A stretch of 64,000 nt of DNA. Origin: Planctomycetaceae bacterium (GTDB lineage: Bacteria; Planctomycetota; Planctomycetia; Planctomycetales; Planctomycetaceae). Position 1 is the first letter of the stretch; each line of letters begins with the position of its first letter. Position numbers and translations under genes: made by a program. Below the pieces are notes generated by a model. That model made no database searches. It had not been told where the DNA came from and saw only the letters and a list, made by a program, of their open reading frames with translations. Below, piece by piece: positions 27,262 to 36,313 of this stretch. The stretch spans positions 186,001-250,000 of the forward strand of contig JACKHO010000007.1 in the NCBI GenBank assembly GCA_020638955.1, given 5' to 3'.

Positions 27262-30200
27262 CTAGTGGCTTGTCGCCGGAGCTTCCTCCCCAGCGGCTTC
27301 TGCCATGGCTTCGGCTTTCATTTCTGACAGGGCGCGTTTGTAGTCGCGAGGCATCACCTTGACAAACTTCGGCAGTTCTTCATCCCAGTTGTCGAGGATG
27401 TGTCCAGCAACTTCCGAACCGGTGTAGATTTGGTGCTTCTCGATCATTTCTTTCAGTTCGGCGACATCATCGATGTCTTCGACGGGATCGAGGTCGACCA
27501 ATTCCAGGTTGCAGTTGAGCCGCAGTGTCTCTTTGGATGGAGCGTAGACGTAGGCAATCCCGCCACTCATACCGGCAGCAAAGTTGCGTCCCGTCTGTCC
27601 AAGCACAACGACTCGTCCGCCAGTCATGTACTCGCATCCGTGATCGCCAACTCCTTCGACCACTGCTTTCGCTCCGGAATTCCGTACGCAGAACCGCTCA
27701 GCGGCCATACCACGGAAGTAGGCCTCACCACTGGTGGCGCCGTACAGAGCAACGTTTCCAAGGATGATGTTGTCCGTGGGATTGAACGTGCTGCCTTCGG
27801 GAGGATGCACGATAATCTTGCCGCCGGAAAGTCCTTTGCCGACGTAGTCGTTGGCATCACCGATGACTTCCAGTGTCACACCGTTCACAGCCCAGGCACC
27901 GAGTGACTGCCCGGCTGAACCCCGGCAACGAATGCGAATGGTGTCTTCCGGCATCCCCTGGGGTCCCCACTTCTTAGAGACTTCATGGGAGAGCGTGGTG
28001 CCGAACGCGCGGTCGATGTTCTGGATTTCGACGTCCAGTTCGATTCGCTGTGCCTTGTCGATGGACTCGCGGCACTGCGGAATGAGCAGCGACTGGTCGA
28101 GAGTTTCTTCCAAACCGTGGTTCTGCTTTTTCTGGCAGTAGGTGCCGACGTTCTCGTACTGGCTCGTGGCCTTCGTGAGAATGAGCGAGAGGTCGAGGTG
28201 CTTTGCCTTCCAGTGGTCCGTTTCGGTATCCCACTTCAGCATATCTGCCCGGCCGACCATTTCGTCGATGGTCCGGAAGCCAAGCTGCGCCATAATTTCG
28301 CGGCATTCCTCAGCCACAAGGAACAGGTAGTTCACCACGTATTCCGGCTGTCCGCTGAACTTCGCACGCAGTTCGGGATCTTGTGTCGCAATTCCGACGG
28401 GGCAAGTGTTGAGGTGACACTTCCGCATCATAATGCAGCCGAGCGTAATGAGCGGTGCTGTGGCCAGACCGAATTCCTCGGCCCCCAGCATACAGGCAAT
28501 GGCCACATCGCGTCCGGTGCGGATTTGACCGTCGGTCTCCAAACGAACACGGCTACGCAGGTCGTTCTTCACGAGTGTCTGGTGCGTCTCGGATATTCCG
28601 AGTTCCCAGGGCAGGCCGGCGTGCTTAATCGATGTCAGCGGCGAAGCGCCTGTACCACCACCATCACCCGAGATGAGAATCTTGTCAGCATGACCTTTAG
28701 CCACACCGGCAGCAATAGTGCCGACTCCCACTTTCGACACCAGCTTCACGCTGACGTTGGCAGAAGGATTCGAATTCTTCAAATCGAAGATGAGCTGAGC
28801 CAAATCTTCGATGGAGTAAATGTCGTGGTGCGGCGGAGGACTAATGAGTCCCACACCAGGCGTTGAGTGCCGCGTGGCTGCGATAATTTTGTCGACCTTG
28901 TGGCCGGGCAACTCACCACCTTCACCGGGTTTTGCACCCTGAGCCATTTTGATTTGCAGCTCATCGGAGTTGGTGAGGTACCACGAAGTCACGCCGAAGC
29001 GACCGCTGGCGACCTGCTTAATGGCAGAACGCTTGCTGTCACCATTGGCCATGGGCATGAACCGTTCAGGGTCTTCGCCACCTTCGCCGGTGTTGCTCTT
29101 CCCTTTCAGGCGGTTCATCGCGATGGCAATGGACTCATGGGCCTCAGCGGAAATCGAGCCGTAGCTCATCGCTCCGGTGCAGAATCGCTTCACGATATCA
29201 ACTGCCGGTTCGACTTCGTCAAGTGAAATCGCGGTGGACTCTTTGAACTGCATGAGTCCGCGGAGAGTTCCCTGACGCTGATCTCCCTTGTTGATCATGT
29301 CAGCGAAGCGACGGTAGGCGTTTGGATCGCCACCGCGTGCGGCCTGCTGAATTTCCGCAATGGTCAGAGGGTTCCAGCCGTGCTTTTCACCGTTGTGTCG
29401 CCAGTGCACCAAACCATCGTTCGGCAGCACAGGAAGCGGCTGCGATTCGTGTCGAACCGGGAAGCCAATGGCATGTCGCATGAGTTGTTCGGTGCCAAGG
29501 ATATTGAAGTTCACACCCTTAATGCGGCTGGCAGTACCAGCAAAGCACTTCGAAATGACGTCTGGGGCCAGACCCAGGGCTTCGAAGATTTGAGCACCTT
29601 TGTACGACGCAAGCGTCGAAATGCCCATTTTCCCCATGACCTTGAGCATCCCCTTCTGCACACCTTCACGGTAGGTCGCCACGATTTTGTCTTCCGTGAA
29701 ATCACCTTTCAGGTGACCGTGGTCTTTGGCGTCACGTAGTGTTTCGAATGCGAGATAAGGGTTAATGGCGTCGGCACCATATCCTGTCAGCAGACAGAAG
29801 TGATGCACTTCGCGAGCTTCACCCGATTCCAGCACGAGTCCCACTCGTGTTCGCAGTTCTTTACTGACGAGGTGATGGTGAACAGCACCGCATGACAACA
29901 GCGAGCTGATAGGCACGCGCTCAGCCGAGGTGGTGTGATCGGAGATAACCAGGAAGCTGTAGCCATCGAGAATGGCTTGTTCGGCTTCGTTACAAATTCG
30001 GTCCAGTGCCGTGAGGAGACCATCGGCCCCTTCGGCGCGATCCCAGGTGGCGTCGAGGACTTTCGTCTTCCAGCCTCGATAGCCATTGAGGGCCTTAATG
30101 CCAGCACACTCTTTGTCGGTAATAATCGGGTGCGGGACGCGGAGACGGTGGCACTGCTCTTTGGTTGTGTCGAGCAGGTTGCCTTCCGGACCGATATAGC

Positions 30201-31869
30201 ACTCCAGCGACATAATGACTTCTTCCCGAATCGAATCGATGGGGGGGTTCGTCACTTGAGCAAAGAGCTGCTTGAAGTAGTCGTAAATCATCCGCGGCTT
30301 GTCGGACAGACAGGCCAGTGAGGAGTCGTCTCCCATCGAGTAGATGGGGTCTTTGAGCGAATTCACCAGCGGAATAAGCATGAACTGCAGCGTTTCGGTG
30401 GTGTAACCGAAGGCCTGTTGCTGCTCGAGCAGTTCGCTGCCACGAATGTGCGGCAGTTCGTGGTTCCCGCTGTTCCGCTTCCACTCGTCAATAATGTCGC
30501 TCAACTCCACGCGTTGTTCTTTGAGCCAGTTGGCGTATGGGCGGCGTGTGGAAACTTCGTGCTTCAGATCTTCATCTGCAATGAGCTTGCCCTGTTCGAA
30601 ATCGACCAGGAACATTTTTCCGGGCTGCAGGCGTCCTTTGAATTTAACGTCCTTAGGATCCACATCAATGACGCCGACTTCGCTCGCCATAATGACGCGG
30701 TCATCATGCGTGACATAGTAGCGGCTGGGACGCAATCCGTTCCGGTCGAGGCAGGCACCAATGAAGTGTCCGTCAGTGAACGAGACACTGGCGGGACCAT
30801 CCCAGGGTTCCTGCAGAGCCGAGAAGTATTCGTAGAAGGCACGCTTCTCTTCGCTCATTTCGTGATGATTCTGCCATGCTTCGGGAATCATCATCATGGC
30901 CACTTCCTGGAGCGTGCGTCCGGAGTGGTAGAGGAATTCCATGACGTTGTCGAAGTTCCCCGAGTCGGAGCAGTGCTTCTCGACAATTGGGAAGAGCTTC
31001 TTGAAATCGTCGCCGTACAAGTCGGAACGCAACATTCCCTGGCGGGCGTGCATCCAGTTGGCGTTACCTTTGAGCGTGTTGATTTCGCCGTTGTGGGCCA
31101 TGAATCGCAGCGGCTGGGCACGATCCCACGACGGGAAGGTGTTGGTGCTGAACCGGCTGTGCACCATGGCGAGGTGCGACTCGAAGTCGGGGTCTTCGAG
31201 GTCGGCGAAGTAAGGGAGCATTTGGTCGGGGGTCAACATCCCTTTGTAAATGATGACCTTCGTCGACAGGGAGCATCCGTAGTATTCCAGCGCATGAGGA
31301 TGCGCGCTCTCACGAATGCGGTGACTCGCCAGCTTACGGATCATGAACAACTGCCGTTCCAGTGCTTCCTGATCCATGTTCGGGTCGCTGGCACCGACGA
31401 GCAACATTTCCATGTAGGGCTCGGCGGAAGCGGCGGAGGGTCCGATATTGGCCAGTTCGGCACGCTGAGGAACATCGCGCCAGCCAAGCAGGACCTGTCC
31501 CTGCTCCGCGATAATGGAATTCATAATCTCTTTGAATTCCGCGCGCGCAGATGCATCTTTCGGGAGGAAGATGATTCCCGCGCCGTAGCGACCAGCTGCA
31601 GGCAGTTCGATTCCGAGTTCCGATTTCGCCACGCGACGAATGAACTTATCCGGAAGACCGACCAGCATGCCGGCTCCGTCGCCGGTGTTTTCTTCACAGC
31701 CGCAAGCACCGCGGTGCGTCATGTGGCGCAACATGCGGTCAGCGTCCATGACGATTTGATGTGACGGTTTCCCTTTAATGTGCGCCACGAAACCCACACC
31801 GCATGAGTCATGCTCGTTGTCTGGGTCATACAGCCCGTGGGCAGCGGGAAACTGTGTCAATCCGATCAT
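27262..31869 (-). CDS. gltB: Glutamate synthase large subunit
   Basis: GltB converts glutamine and 2-oxoglutarate into two glutamates. The product is about 1,535 residues from the start at 31869, preceded by AAGGA; the 41 codons upstream are not family-like. The amidotransferase domain contains the HDSCGVGFVAH segment, whose Cys should become the N-terminal nucleophile after removal of about 20 residues. Then follow the central domain, the FMN-binding synthase domain (ISGDGGGTGASPL), the 3Fe-4S cysteines (CIMMRKCHLNTCPVG) and the C-terminal beta-helix with Gly repeats (GANDYVGKGLSGG-type). With gltD and a LysR regulator upstream it forms a nitrogen-assimilation locus. Confidence 0.97.
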   Translation of the reverse strand: MIGLTQFPAAHGLYDPDNEHDSCGVGFVAHIKGKPSHQIVMDADRMLRHMTHRGACGCEENTGDGAGMLVGLPDKFIRRVAKSELGIELPAAGRYGAGIIFLPKDASARAEFKEIMNSIIAEQGQVLLGWRDVPQRAELANIGPSAASAEPYMEMLLVGASDPNMDQEALERQLFMIRKLASHRIRESAHPHALEYYGCSLSTKVIIYKGMLTPDQMLPYFADLEDPDFESHLAMVHSRFSTNTFPSWDRAQPLRFMAHNGEINTLKGNANWMHARQGMLRSDLYGDDFKKLFPIVEKHCSDSGNFDNVMEFLYHSGRTLQEVAMMMIPEAWQNHHEMSEEKRAFYEYFSALQEPWDGPASVSFTDGHFIGACLDRNGLRPSRYYVTHDDRVIMASEVGVIDVDPKDVKFKGRLQPGKMFLVDFEQGKLIADEDLKHEVSTRRPYANWLKEQRVELSDIIDEWKRNSGNHELPHIRGSELLEQQQAFGYTTETLQFMLIPLVNSLKDPIYSMGDDSSLACLSDKPRMIYDYFKQLFAQVTNPPIDSIREEVIMSLECYIGPEGNLLDTTKEQCHRLRVPHPIITDKECAGIKALNGYRGWKTKVLDATWDRAEGADGLLTALDRICNEAEQAILDGYSFLVISDHTTSAERVPISSLLSCGAVHHHLVSKELRTRVGLVLESGEAREVHHFCLLTGYGADAINPYLAFETLRDAKDHGHLKGDFTEDKIVATYREGVQKGMLKVMGKMGISTLASYKGAQIFEALGLAPDVISKCFAGTASRIKGVNFNILGTEQLMRHAIGFPVRHESQPLPVLPNDGLVHWRHNGEKHGWNPLTIAEIQQAARGGDPNAYRRFADMINKGDQRQGTLRGLMQFKESTAISLDEVEPAVDIVKRFCTGAMSYGSISAEAHESIAIAMNRLKGKSNTGEGGEDPERFMPMANGDSKRSAIKQVASGRFGVTSWYLTNSDELQIKMAQGAKPGEGGELPGHKVDKIIAATRHSTPGVGLISPPPHHDIYSIEDLAQLIFDLKNSNPSANVSVKLVSKVGVGTIAAGVAKGHADKILISGDGGGTGASPLTSIKHAGLPWELGISETHQTLVKNDLRSRVRLETDGQIRTGRDVAIACMLGAEEFGLATAPLITLGCIMMRKCHLNTCPVGIATQDPELRAKFSGQPEYVVNYLFLVAEECREIMAQLGFRTIDEMVGRADMLKWDTETDHWKAKHLDLSLILTKATSQYENVGTYCQKKQNHGLEETLDQSLLIPQCRESIDKAQRIELDVEIQNIDRAFGTTLSHEVSKKWGPQGMPEDTIRIRCRGSAGQSLGAWAVNGVTLEVIGDANDYVGKGLSGGKIIVHPPEGSTFNPTDNIILGNVALYGATSGEAYFRGMAAERFCVRNSGAKAVVEGVGDHGCEYMTGGRVVVLGQTGRNFAAGMSGGIAYVYAPSKETLRLNCNLELVDLDPVEDIDDVAELKEMIEKHQIYTGSEVAGHILDNWDEELPKFVKVMPRDYKRALSEMKAEAMAEAAGEEAPATSH

Positions 31870-32006
31870 TCTAGATTCCTTCGACGTCAAAACTCTTGGG
31901 TTACCCGTACCTTGGGTACATGGCCATCCGTGACGCCCAGCCTGGTCCAGCACCCGAGGGCCAATGGCAGGCAGCGTTCCAAAGAGTTTCACGAACGAGT
32001 CGAGAG

Positions 32007-32933
32007 CTAGTCTTCGTATTCCTCGATAAGGCGTCTCGAGGACTCTGGAACGCTTTTGAGCAACTCGACAAACTTTTCAGCTGCCGCCGAGAGGTTCTTG
32101 TTCCGCTTGTGAACAATCCCAAGTGGGCGCTCAAACTCCAAATCAGTAAATCTTATAGCCTTCAATTGCCCGGCACGCACTTCGCGCTGGACTGAATCCT
32201 CTGGCAGGATAGCAACACCCTGACCAATTTCCACGGCACGCTTGACGTTTTCCACATTATCGAACTGATGGATCACCTCAACAGCCACCTGATGGCTACG
32301 CAGCATGCGGTCTGTGACCCGACGAATCGTTAAATCAGACGTAAACGCCACAAACGGCTGCCGTGAAAGCTGTTTCACCGAAATGGCCCCGCCAGCGGCG
32401 AGCGGATCATCCGGGCCGGTGACCAGCACCATTTTCTGGCGCAACCATTCAATACAACTTATGTCTCCTCCATCTCGGGGGAACGAAACAATCCCTAACT
32501 CCGCCTCGTCGCGGAGTACACGGGCATACACATCCTCCGGGTGTGCGTAGTCAATTTTCAGCTCCACATCCGGGTGCACGTCCCGAAACCTGGAGACATA
32601 TGCTGCCATTTGCAGCAGTCCAACAGAGTAGATCGAGACGACTCGCAGTCGTCCGGCAACCTTCCCCTTGAACCGCTGAAGCGAGTCTTCGATGTCTCGA
32701 TACTCGTCCAACCACTTCCGCACCCGCTCGAAGAAGATTTCCCCCGGAGCAGTGAGTTCCGGAGGCCGCCTCGAACGGTCAATCAGCTTTACACCCAGGT
32801 GATCTTCCAACTGCTGAACCGCTTGGCTCACAGCAGGTTGCGATATCTGACGTGCTTCAGCAGCACGCGAAAAACCATTGTGGGTTACGACATCACAAAA
32901 GATCTCCGCATTCCGGAGGTGAATCAGAGACAT
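32007..32933 (-). CDS. LysR-family transcriptional regulator
   Basis: The 308-residue product has the LysR winged HTH at residues ~5-65 (FCDVVTHNGFSRAAEARQISQPAVSQAVQQLE). The periplasmic-binding-protein-like effector domain follows (LRVVSIYSVGLLQM onward), with ELGIVSFP and EIGQGVAILPED segments. It lies 137 bases upstream of gltB in the same direction, like GltC-type regulators relative to glutamate synthase genes, so control of gltBD is plausible; the effector is unknown. Direct repeats and a palindrome just upstream of its own start may be its operator. Confidence 0.92.
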   Translation of the reverse strand: MSLIHLRNAEIFCDVVTHNGFSRAAEARQISQPAVSQAVQQLEDHLGVKLIDRSRRPPELTAPGEIFFERVRKWLDEYRDIEDSLQRFKGKVAGRLRVVSIYSVGLLQMAAYVSRFRDVHPDVELKIDYAHPEDVYARVLRDEAELGIVSFPRDGGDISCIEWLRQKMVLVTGPDDPLAAGGAISVKQLSRQPFVAFTSDLTIRRVTDRMLRSHQVAVEVIHQFDNVENVKRAVEIGQGVAILPEDSVQREVRAGQLKAIRFTDLEFERPLGIVHKRNKNLSAAAEKFVELLKSVPESSRRLIEEYED

Positions 32934-33000
32934 ATAACCTATCCTGAATAGTCCTCCGGAGGCTCATAGCCATTCCGGAGTTATAGCCATCCTCGGCACT
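32934..33000. promoter_or_regulatory. Probable operator region upstream of the LysR gene
   Basis: A perfect 10-bp palindrome CCTCCGGAGG (32953-32962) lies 20 bases before the LysR start. Two direct copies of ATAGCCAT follow about 20 bases apart, and TTCCGGAG sits between them. This arrangement could bind the LysR protein for autoregulation. Confidence 0.35.
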
Positions 33001-33208
33001 TTCGTCAAGGATTAGCAGGTAATTGGGCAAAACCAGGCGGAGGGTGGCCCTCCACGAAAATTGTTCGCAGCATTCAACACAGAAAAACGATATTCGGGTC
33101 GCACTGGCGTCATTGAATTTGCAGAATTGATGAAGTGAACGTCGCACCGTCGGCGTTTATTGAATCTGTGCCCTCCCCCAAGCGACCCAGCAGTTCAGGA
33201 CAACACGC

Positions 33209-33481
33209 ATGGCCCAGGCAATTGCCAACCCCGAGGAACTCAGGGCGTTTGCCTTGAAATTAAAGCAATTCAACCACACCCTGAGTGAACAGGCGGGAGT
33301 CCTCATGGGGCAGTTGGATTCTCTGGGCGCAACCTGGCGAGACCAGGAAAACGCCAAGTTCACAGAAGAATTCCGTAACCACATGCGGCTGCTGGCCAAC
33401 TTCGTCGAGGCCAACAACCAGCATATTCCCTACTTAATGCGGAAGGCGGAACGGCTGGAAGAGTACCTGCAACAGCGTTAA
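33209..33481 (+). CDS. WXG100-like small protein
   Basis: The 90-residue product is predicted to be two helices joined by a turn, the layout of WXG100/ESAT-6 proteins. The central turn has TWRDQENAKF in place of WxG, a variant seen in divergent members. No signal peptide is present, as expected. The C terminus ends LEEYLQQR and lacks an obvious YxxxD/E export tag. No EssC/EccC ATPase is in the window. A YukD-like Ubl and an FHA membrane protein, relatives of type VII secretion parts, lie 8.7 kb away. The helical fold is supported; a secretion role is inference. Confidence 0.72.
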   Translation: MAQAIANPEELRAFALKLKQFNHTLSEQAGVLMGQLDSLGATWRDQENAKFTEEFRNHMRLLANFVEANNQHIPYLMRKAERLEEYLQQR

Positions 33482-34392
33482 GCCACTGCCCGAGAAAAGC
33501 CCGTTCCAGCCGGATTCAGTAAGATAAGTATTGACAATTTGACGTAACATCGCCGATATTCGATGTGTGGAGTTGACAGTTTCGGCTGCGGAGCTACGAT
33601 TCCTCAAACGGTTGTTGCTTTTGACTCAACCACCTCGTCCCCTCGAATTCTTCTCACTTGCTTGGAAGTTTGTCGTTGTGGACATGTCTCCGGTGTGCTC
33701 ACCACAGGATTACTGCTGGCTGTTGAATGTGAGAGGGTACCTCATTGTGAGAAGTGAGGGTCTTCCATTCCACGATTGCCCAGAGCCGGAAGTGAGTTCC
33801 CGGAAGCGTTAAGTGCCCCTTTTTGGGTAAAGAACGGAACCAGTTAGTTGTGAACTGGACATTCATTTTCACGGTTGTGATGTACAGGGTAGGCTGGCTG
33901 GAAACAGTTGTTTCATAACAATTCTCTTTCCAAGGTACCCTTCATCAAGGCATGTGAGCGTCACCAGGACTGGTGATGGGTCACTGCTTCAAAGTGATGG
34001 TGGCGTTCGGAACAGTGTCCTTCCAGTGTGTCCAACATTCGTTGCTGAATGTCGTGGCAGGACTCTTACTCCAACCCTGCTACTCCCCTTGAAGTGCCTG
34101 CAAAACTTGTTGTCCTCGTTAACACGAACAATGGACTGGAAGTGTCGGGATGACACCAACAGCAAACACAACACCCACTGAGTTAATTACTCCTGGTCCC
34201 CATGTTACCACTGTGTCGGGGAACGCTTCCTTGCGATAAACAAGGATCTCAAAAAACACTGTTTCGACATGACAATTTCGCGACGCAACACAGCATTGCG
34301 AACAGATGCAATCACGCCGGTTGAGTCGGCTGCGAATGCCCTGCCCCGTCAGTCGAAGAAATTTTAACTGCTTTCTGCCACGGACTCTCTTT
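33482..34392. other. 0.9 kb gene-free region upstream of rho
   Basis: This is the longest stretch without a convincing gene. Short frames (for example 33567-33812 and 33954-34181 on the plus strand) lack good ribosome-binding sites and use codons, such as AGA and AGT, less typical of the neighbours. The DNA looks poorer in GC than flanking genes. Part may be a long rho leader, since Rho genes are often autoregulated through theirs; no defined RNA fold was recognised. Confidence 0.45.
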
Positions 34393-36162
34393 ATGGCTGC
34401 CAAATCGACTTCTTCTTCAACCGCCACAAAACCGGAACGCACGACGCGTCGCCGAAAAACGGCCAAGGTCACTTCAGATACGGATCAAACAGTGGACAAG
34501 AATTCCGATGACTTCGGTGCCGGGCTGGACGACGAACCAGCTCCAGCAAAAAAACGCCGCGTAACCCGGAAGAAGAAGGTGGTCGACGAAGAGCCGGAGC
34601 CCAAGGTTGCCGCGACTGCAAAACGAGACAATGACAGTGGCGACGCTGAAGAGGAAAAACCTCGTCGCCGTGGCCGGACTCGCACACCTCGCAAAGAAGC
34701 CAGTGCAGAAACCGAAGCTGTGAAGGAAGCTCCCGCAGAAGTATCCGAACGTAGCGAATCAAGAACTCGCTCGGAAGCCGATGACGCACCTTCGAGCGAA
34801 GGTGGTGAAGGCTCGGGCGAACGATCCGAAGGTGGTGGAGATCGGTCCAATAATGGCCGTCGCCGTCGCCGCAAACGAGGCGGTCGCCAGAATGAAGGCA
34901 GCCGCCCACCTCAATCACAGCAACAGCAAGGCGGTGGACGTCGTCGTGGTCGCGGTGGTCGCAACAATAAGCGTGGCGGTCCCCCGCAAACTCGTCGCCT
35001 GTCAAAGTTCGAACAGAACGCCGCTCCCTCAGTTGCTGCGGTGACCAGTGGTACTGTTGAAGGCGTGCTCGAACTGCACCCCAAGGGGTACGGATTCTTG
35101 CGTTCGGCCCAAAACGACTACGGCGCTCAGGACATCGATCCGTTCGTCTCCAGCTCGTTTGTCGAAAAGTACTCCCTTCGCGAAGGGATTATGATTCGCG
35201 GCGAAGTCGGACCGGGGACACGTGGTCAAGGACCGCGCGTGCTGGAAATCGAATCGATTGACGGACGCGACCCCGAAGCGTTTACCGAAATCAAACACTT
35301 CGACCAGTTGACCGCCATTAACCCGCACGAGCAAATTCGTCTCGAAACGGGAGCCCGTCCGGTCACCATGCGTGTGATGGATCTCCTCACTCCACTCGGA
35401 AAAGGACAACGCGCACTCATCGTTGCTCCACCGCGTTCCGGTAAGACAATGCTGTTGCAGGACATCGCCGAGGCCGTCAGTGTCAACCACCCTGAGATTC
35501 ATCTTATCGTGCTCTTGATCGACGAACGCCCCGAAGAAGTCACAGAAATGCGTCGCAGCGTGAAGGGTGACGTCATTGCCTCTTCGATGGATCGCGACGT
35601 CGAAAGCCACGTGCGAATTAGTCAACTGGTCATTGAACGTGGTAAGCGTATTGCTGAATCAGGCCGTGATTGCCTCATTCTCATGGATAGCGTGACCCGT
35701 TGTGCCCGCGCCTTTAACAAATGGATAGGCGGCGGCCGCGAGTCGAAAATCGGAACCGGCGGACTCGACGTCCGGGCTCTGGAAATTCCTCGTAAAATGT
35801 TCGGTACGGCTCGCGTCTTCGACGAAGGTGGCTCGCTCACAGTCTGTGCGACCGCACTCATCGACACCGGCAGCCGCATGGACGAAGCGATTTTCCAGGA
35901 GTTCAAAGGAACCGGTAACATGGAACTGGTTCTAAGCCGTGACCTGGCTGAACGCCGCATTTGGCCAGCTATCGATATTTCGAAGTCTGGTACCCGACGC
36001 GAAGAGAAAATCCTCGATCCGGAACTCATGGATGAAATCATCATGCTGCGACGCAGCCTGGTGTCCCTCAATCCAGTCGAAGCGATGGAGCAATTGACCC
36101 GGACTATGGTCAAATTCCCGTCGAACAGAGAGTTTCTCTCGAAAATCCGCGCCGTCCTGTAG
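34393..36162 (+). CDS. rho: Transcription termination factor Rho with long Arg/Gly/Glu-rich insertion
   Basis: Rho is the hexameric RNA-DNA helicase that ends untranslated transcripts. From the ATG at 34393 the protein is 589 residues, about 170 more than E. coli Rho. Residues 1-216 are low complexity: Lys/Ser/Thr, then Glu/Ala/Ser, then Arg/Gly/Gln (RRRRRKRGGR, GGGRRRGRGGRNNKRGG). The core begins near 217 with the RNA-binding cold-shock-like domain (LELHPKGYGFLR). Walker A follows (APPRSGKTMLLQ), then VLLIDERPEEVT, the Q-loop and R-loop region (GTGGLDVRAL) and GSRMDEAIFQEFKGTGNMEL. The tail probably adds RNA binding. A terminator follows directly. Confidence 0.95.
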   Translation: MAAKSTSSSTATKPERTTRRRKTAKVTSDTDQTVDKNSDDFGAGLDDEPAPAKKRRVTRKKKVVDEEPEPKVAATAKRDNDSGDAEEEKPRRRGRTRTPRKEASAETEAVKEAPAEVSERSESRTRSEADDAPSSEGGEGSGERSEGGGDRSNNGRRRRRKRGGRQNEGSRPPQSQQQQGGGRRRGRGGRNNKRGGPPQTRRLSKFEQNAAPSVAAVTSGTVEGVLELHPKGYGFLRSAQNDYGAQDIDPFVSSSFVEKYSLREGIMIRGEVGPGTRGQGPRVLEIESIDGRDPEAFTEIKHFDQLTAINPHEQIRLETGARPVTMRVMDLLTPLGKGQRALIVAPPRSGKTMLLQDIAEAVSVNHPEIHLIVLLIDERPEEVTEMRRSVKGDVIASSMDRDVESHVRISQLVIERGKRIAESGRDCLILMDSVTRCARAFNKWIGGGRESKIGTGGLDVRALEIPRKMFGTARVFDEGGSLTVCATALIDTGSRMDEAIFQEFKGTGNMELVLSRDLAERRIWPAIDISKSGTRREEKILDPELMDEIIMLRRSLVSLNPVEAMEQLTRTMVKFPSNREFLSKIRAVL

Positions 36163-36186
36163 GAAGTCGCGAGAGTGGAGCAAGTC

Positions 36187-36220
36187 ATCGCCCATCGAAA
36201 TTCGGTGGGCGATTTTTGTT
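36187..36220 (+). terminator. Intrinsic terminator after rho
   Basis: ATCGCCCA (36187-36194) pairs with TGGGCGAT (36206-36213), extended inward by about three more pairs, and is followed by TTTTTG. Confidence 0.88.
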
Positions 36221-36313
36221 TGTACAGCCACACAATTCGCTGACAGACGAAACGGCGACCTGCTAGTATTCGGCCTTAATCAATTGCAGTAGTCCTTACG
36301 AACCGTCGTCAAC

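Noticed and set aside
30418..31764. 448-codon open frame on the plus strand inside gltB
   Set aside because: It is the antisense shadow of a clear glutamate synthase gene and has no protein features of its own.
33567..33812. 81-codon plus-strand frame upstream of rho
   Set aside because: GTG start without a good ribosome-binding site, atypical codons, and no family-like motifs.
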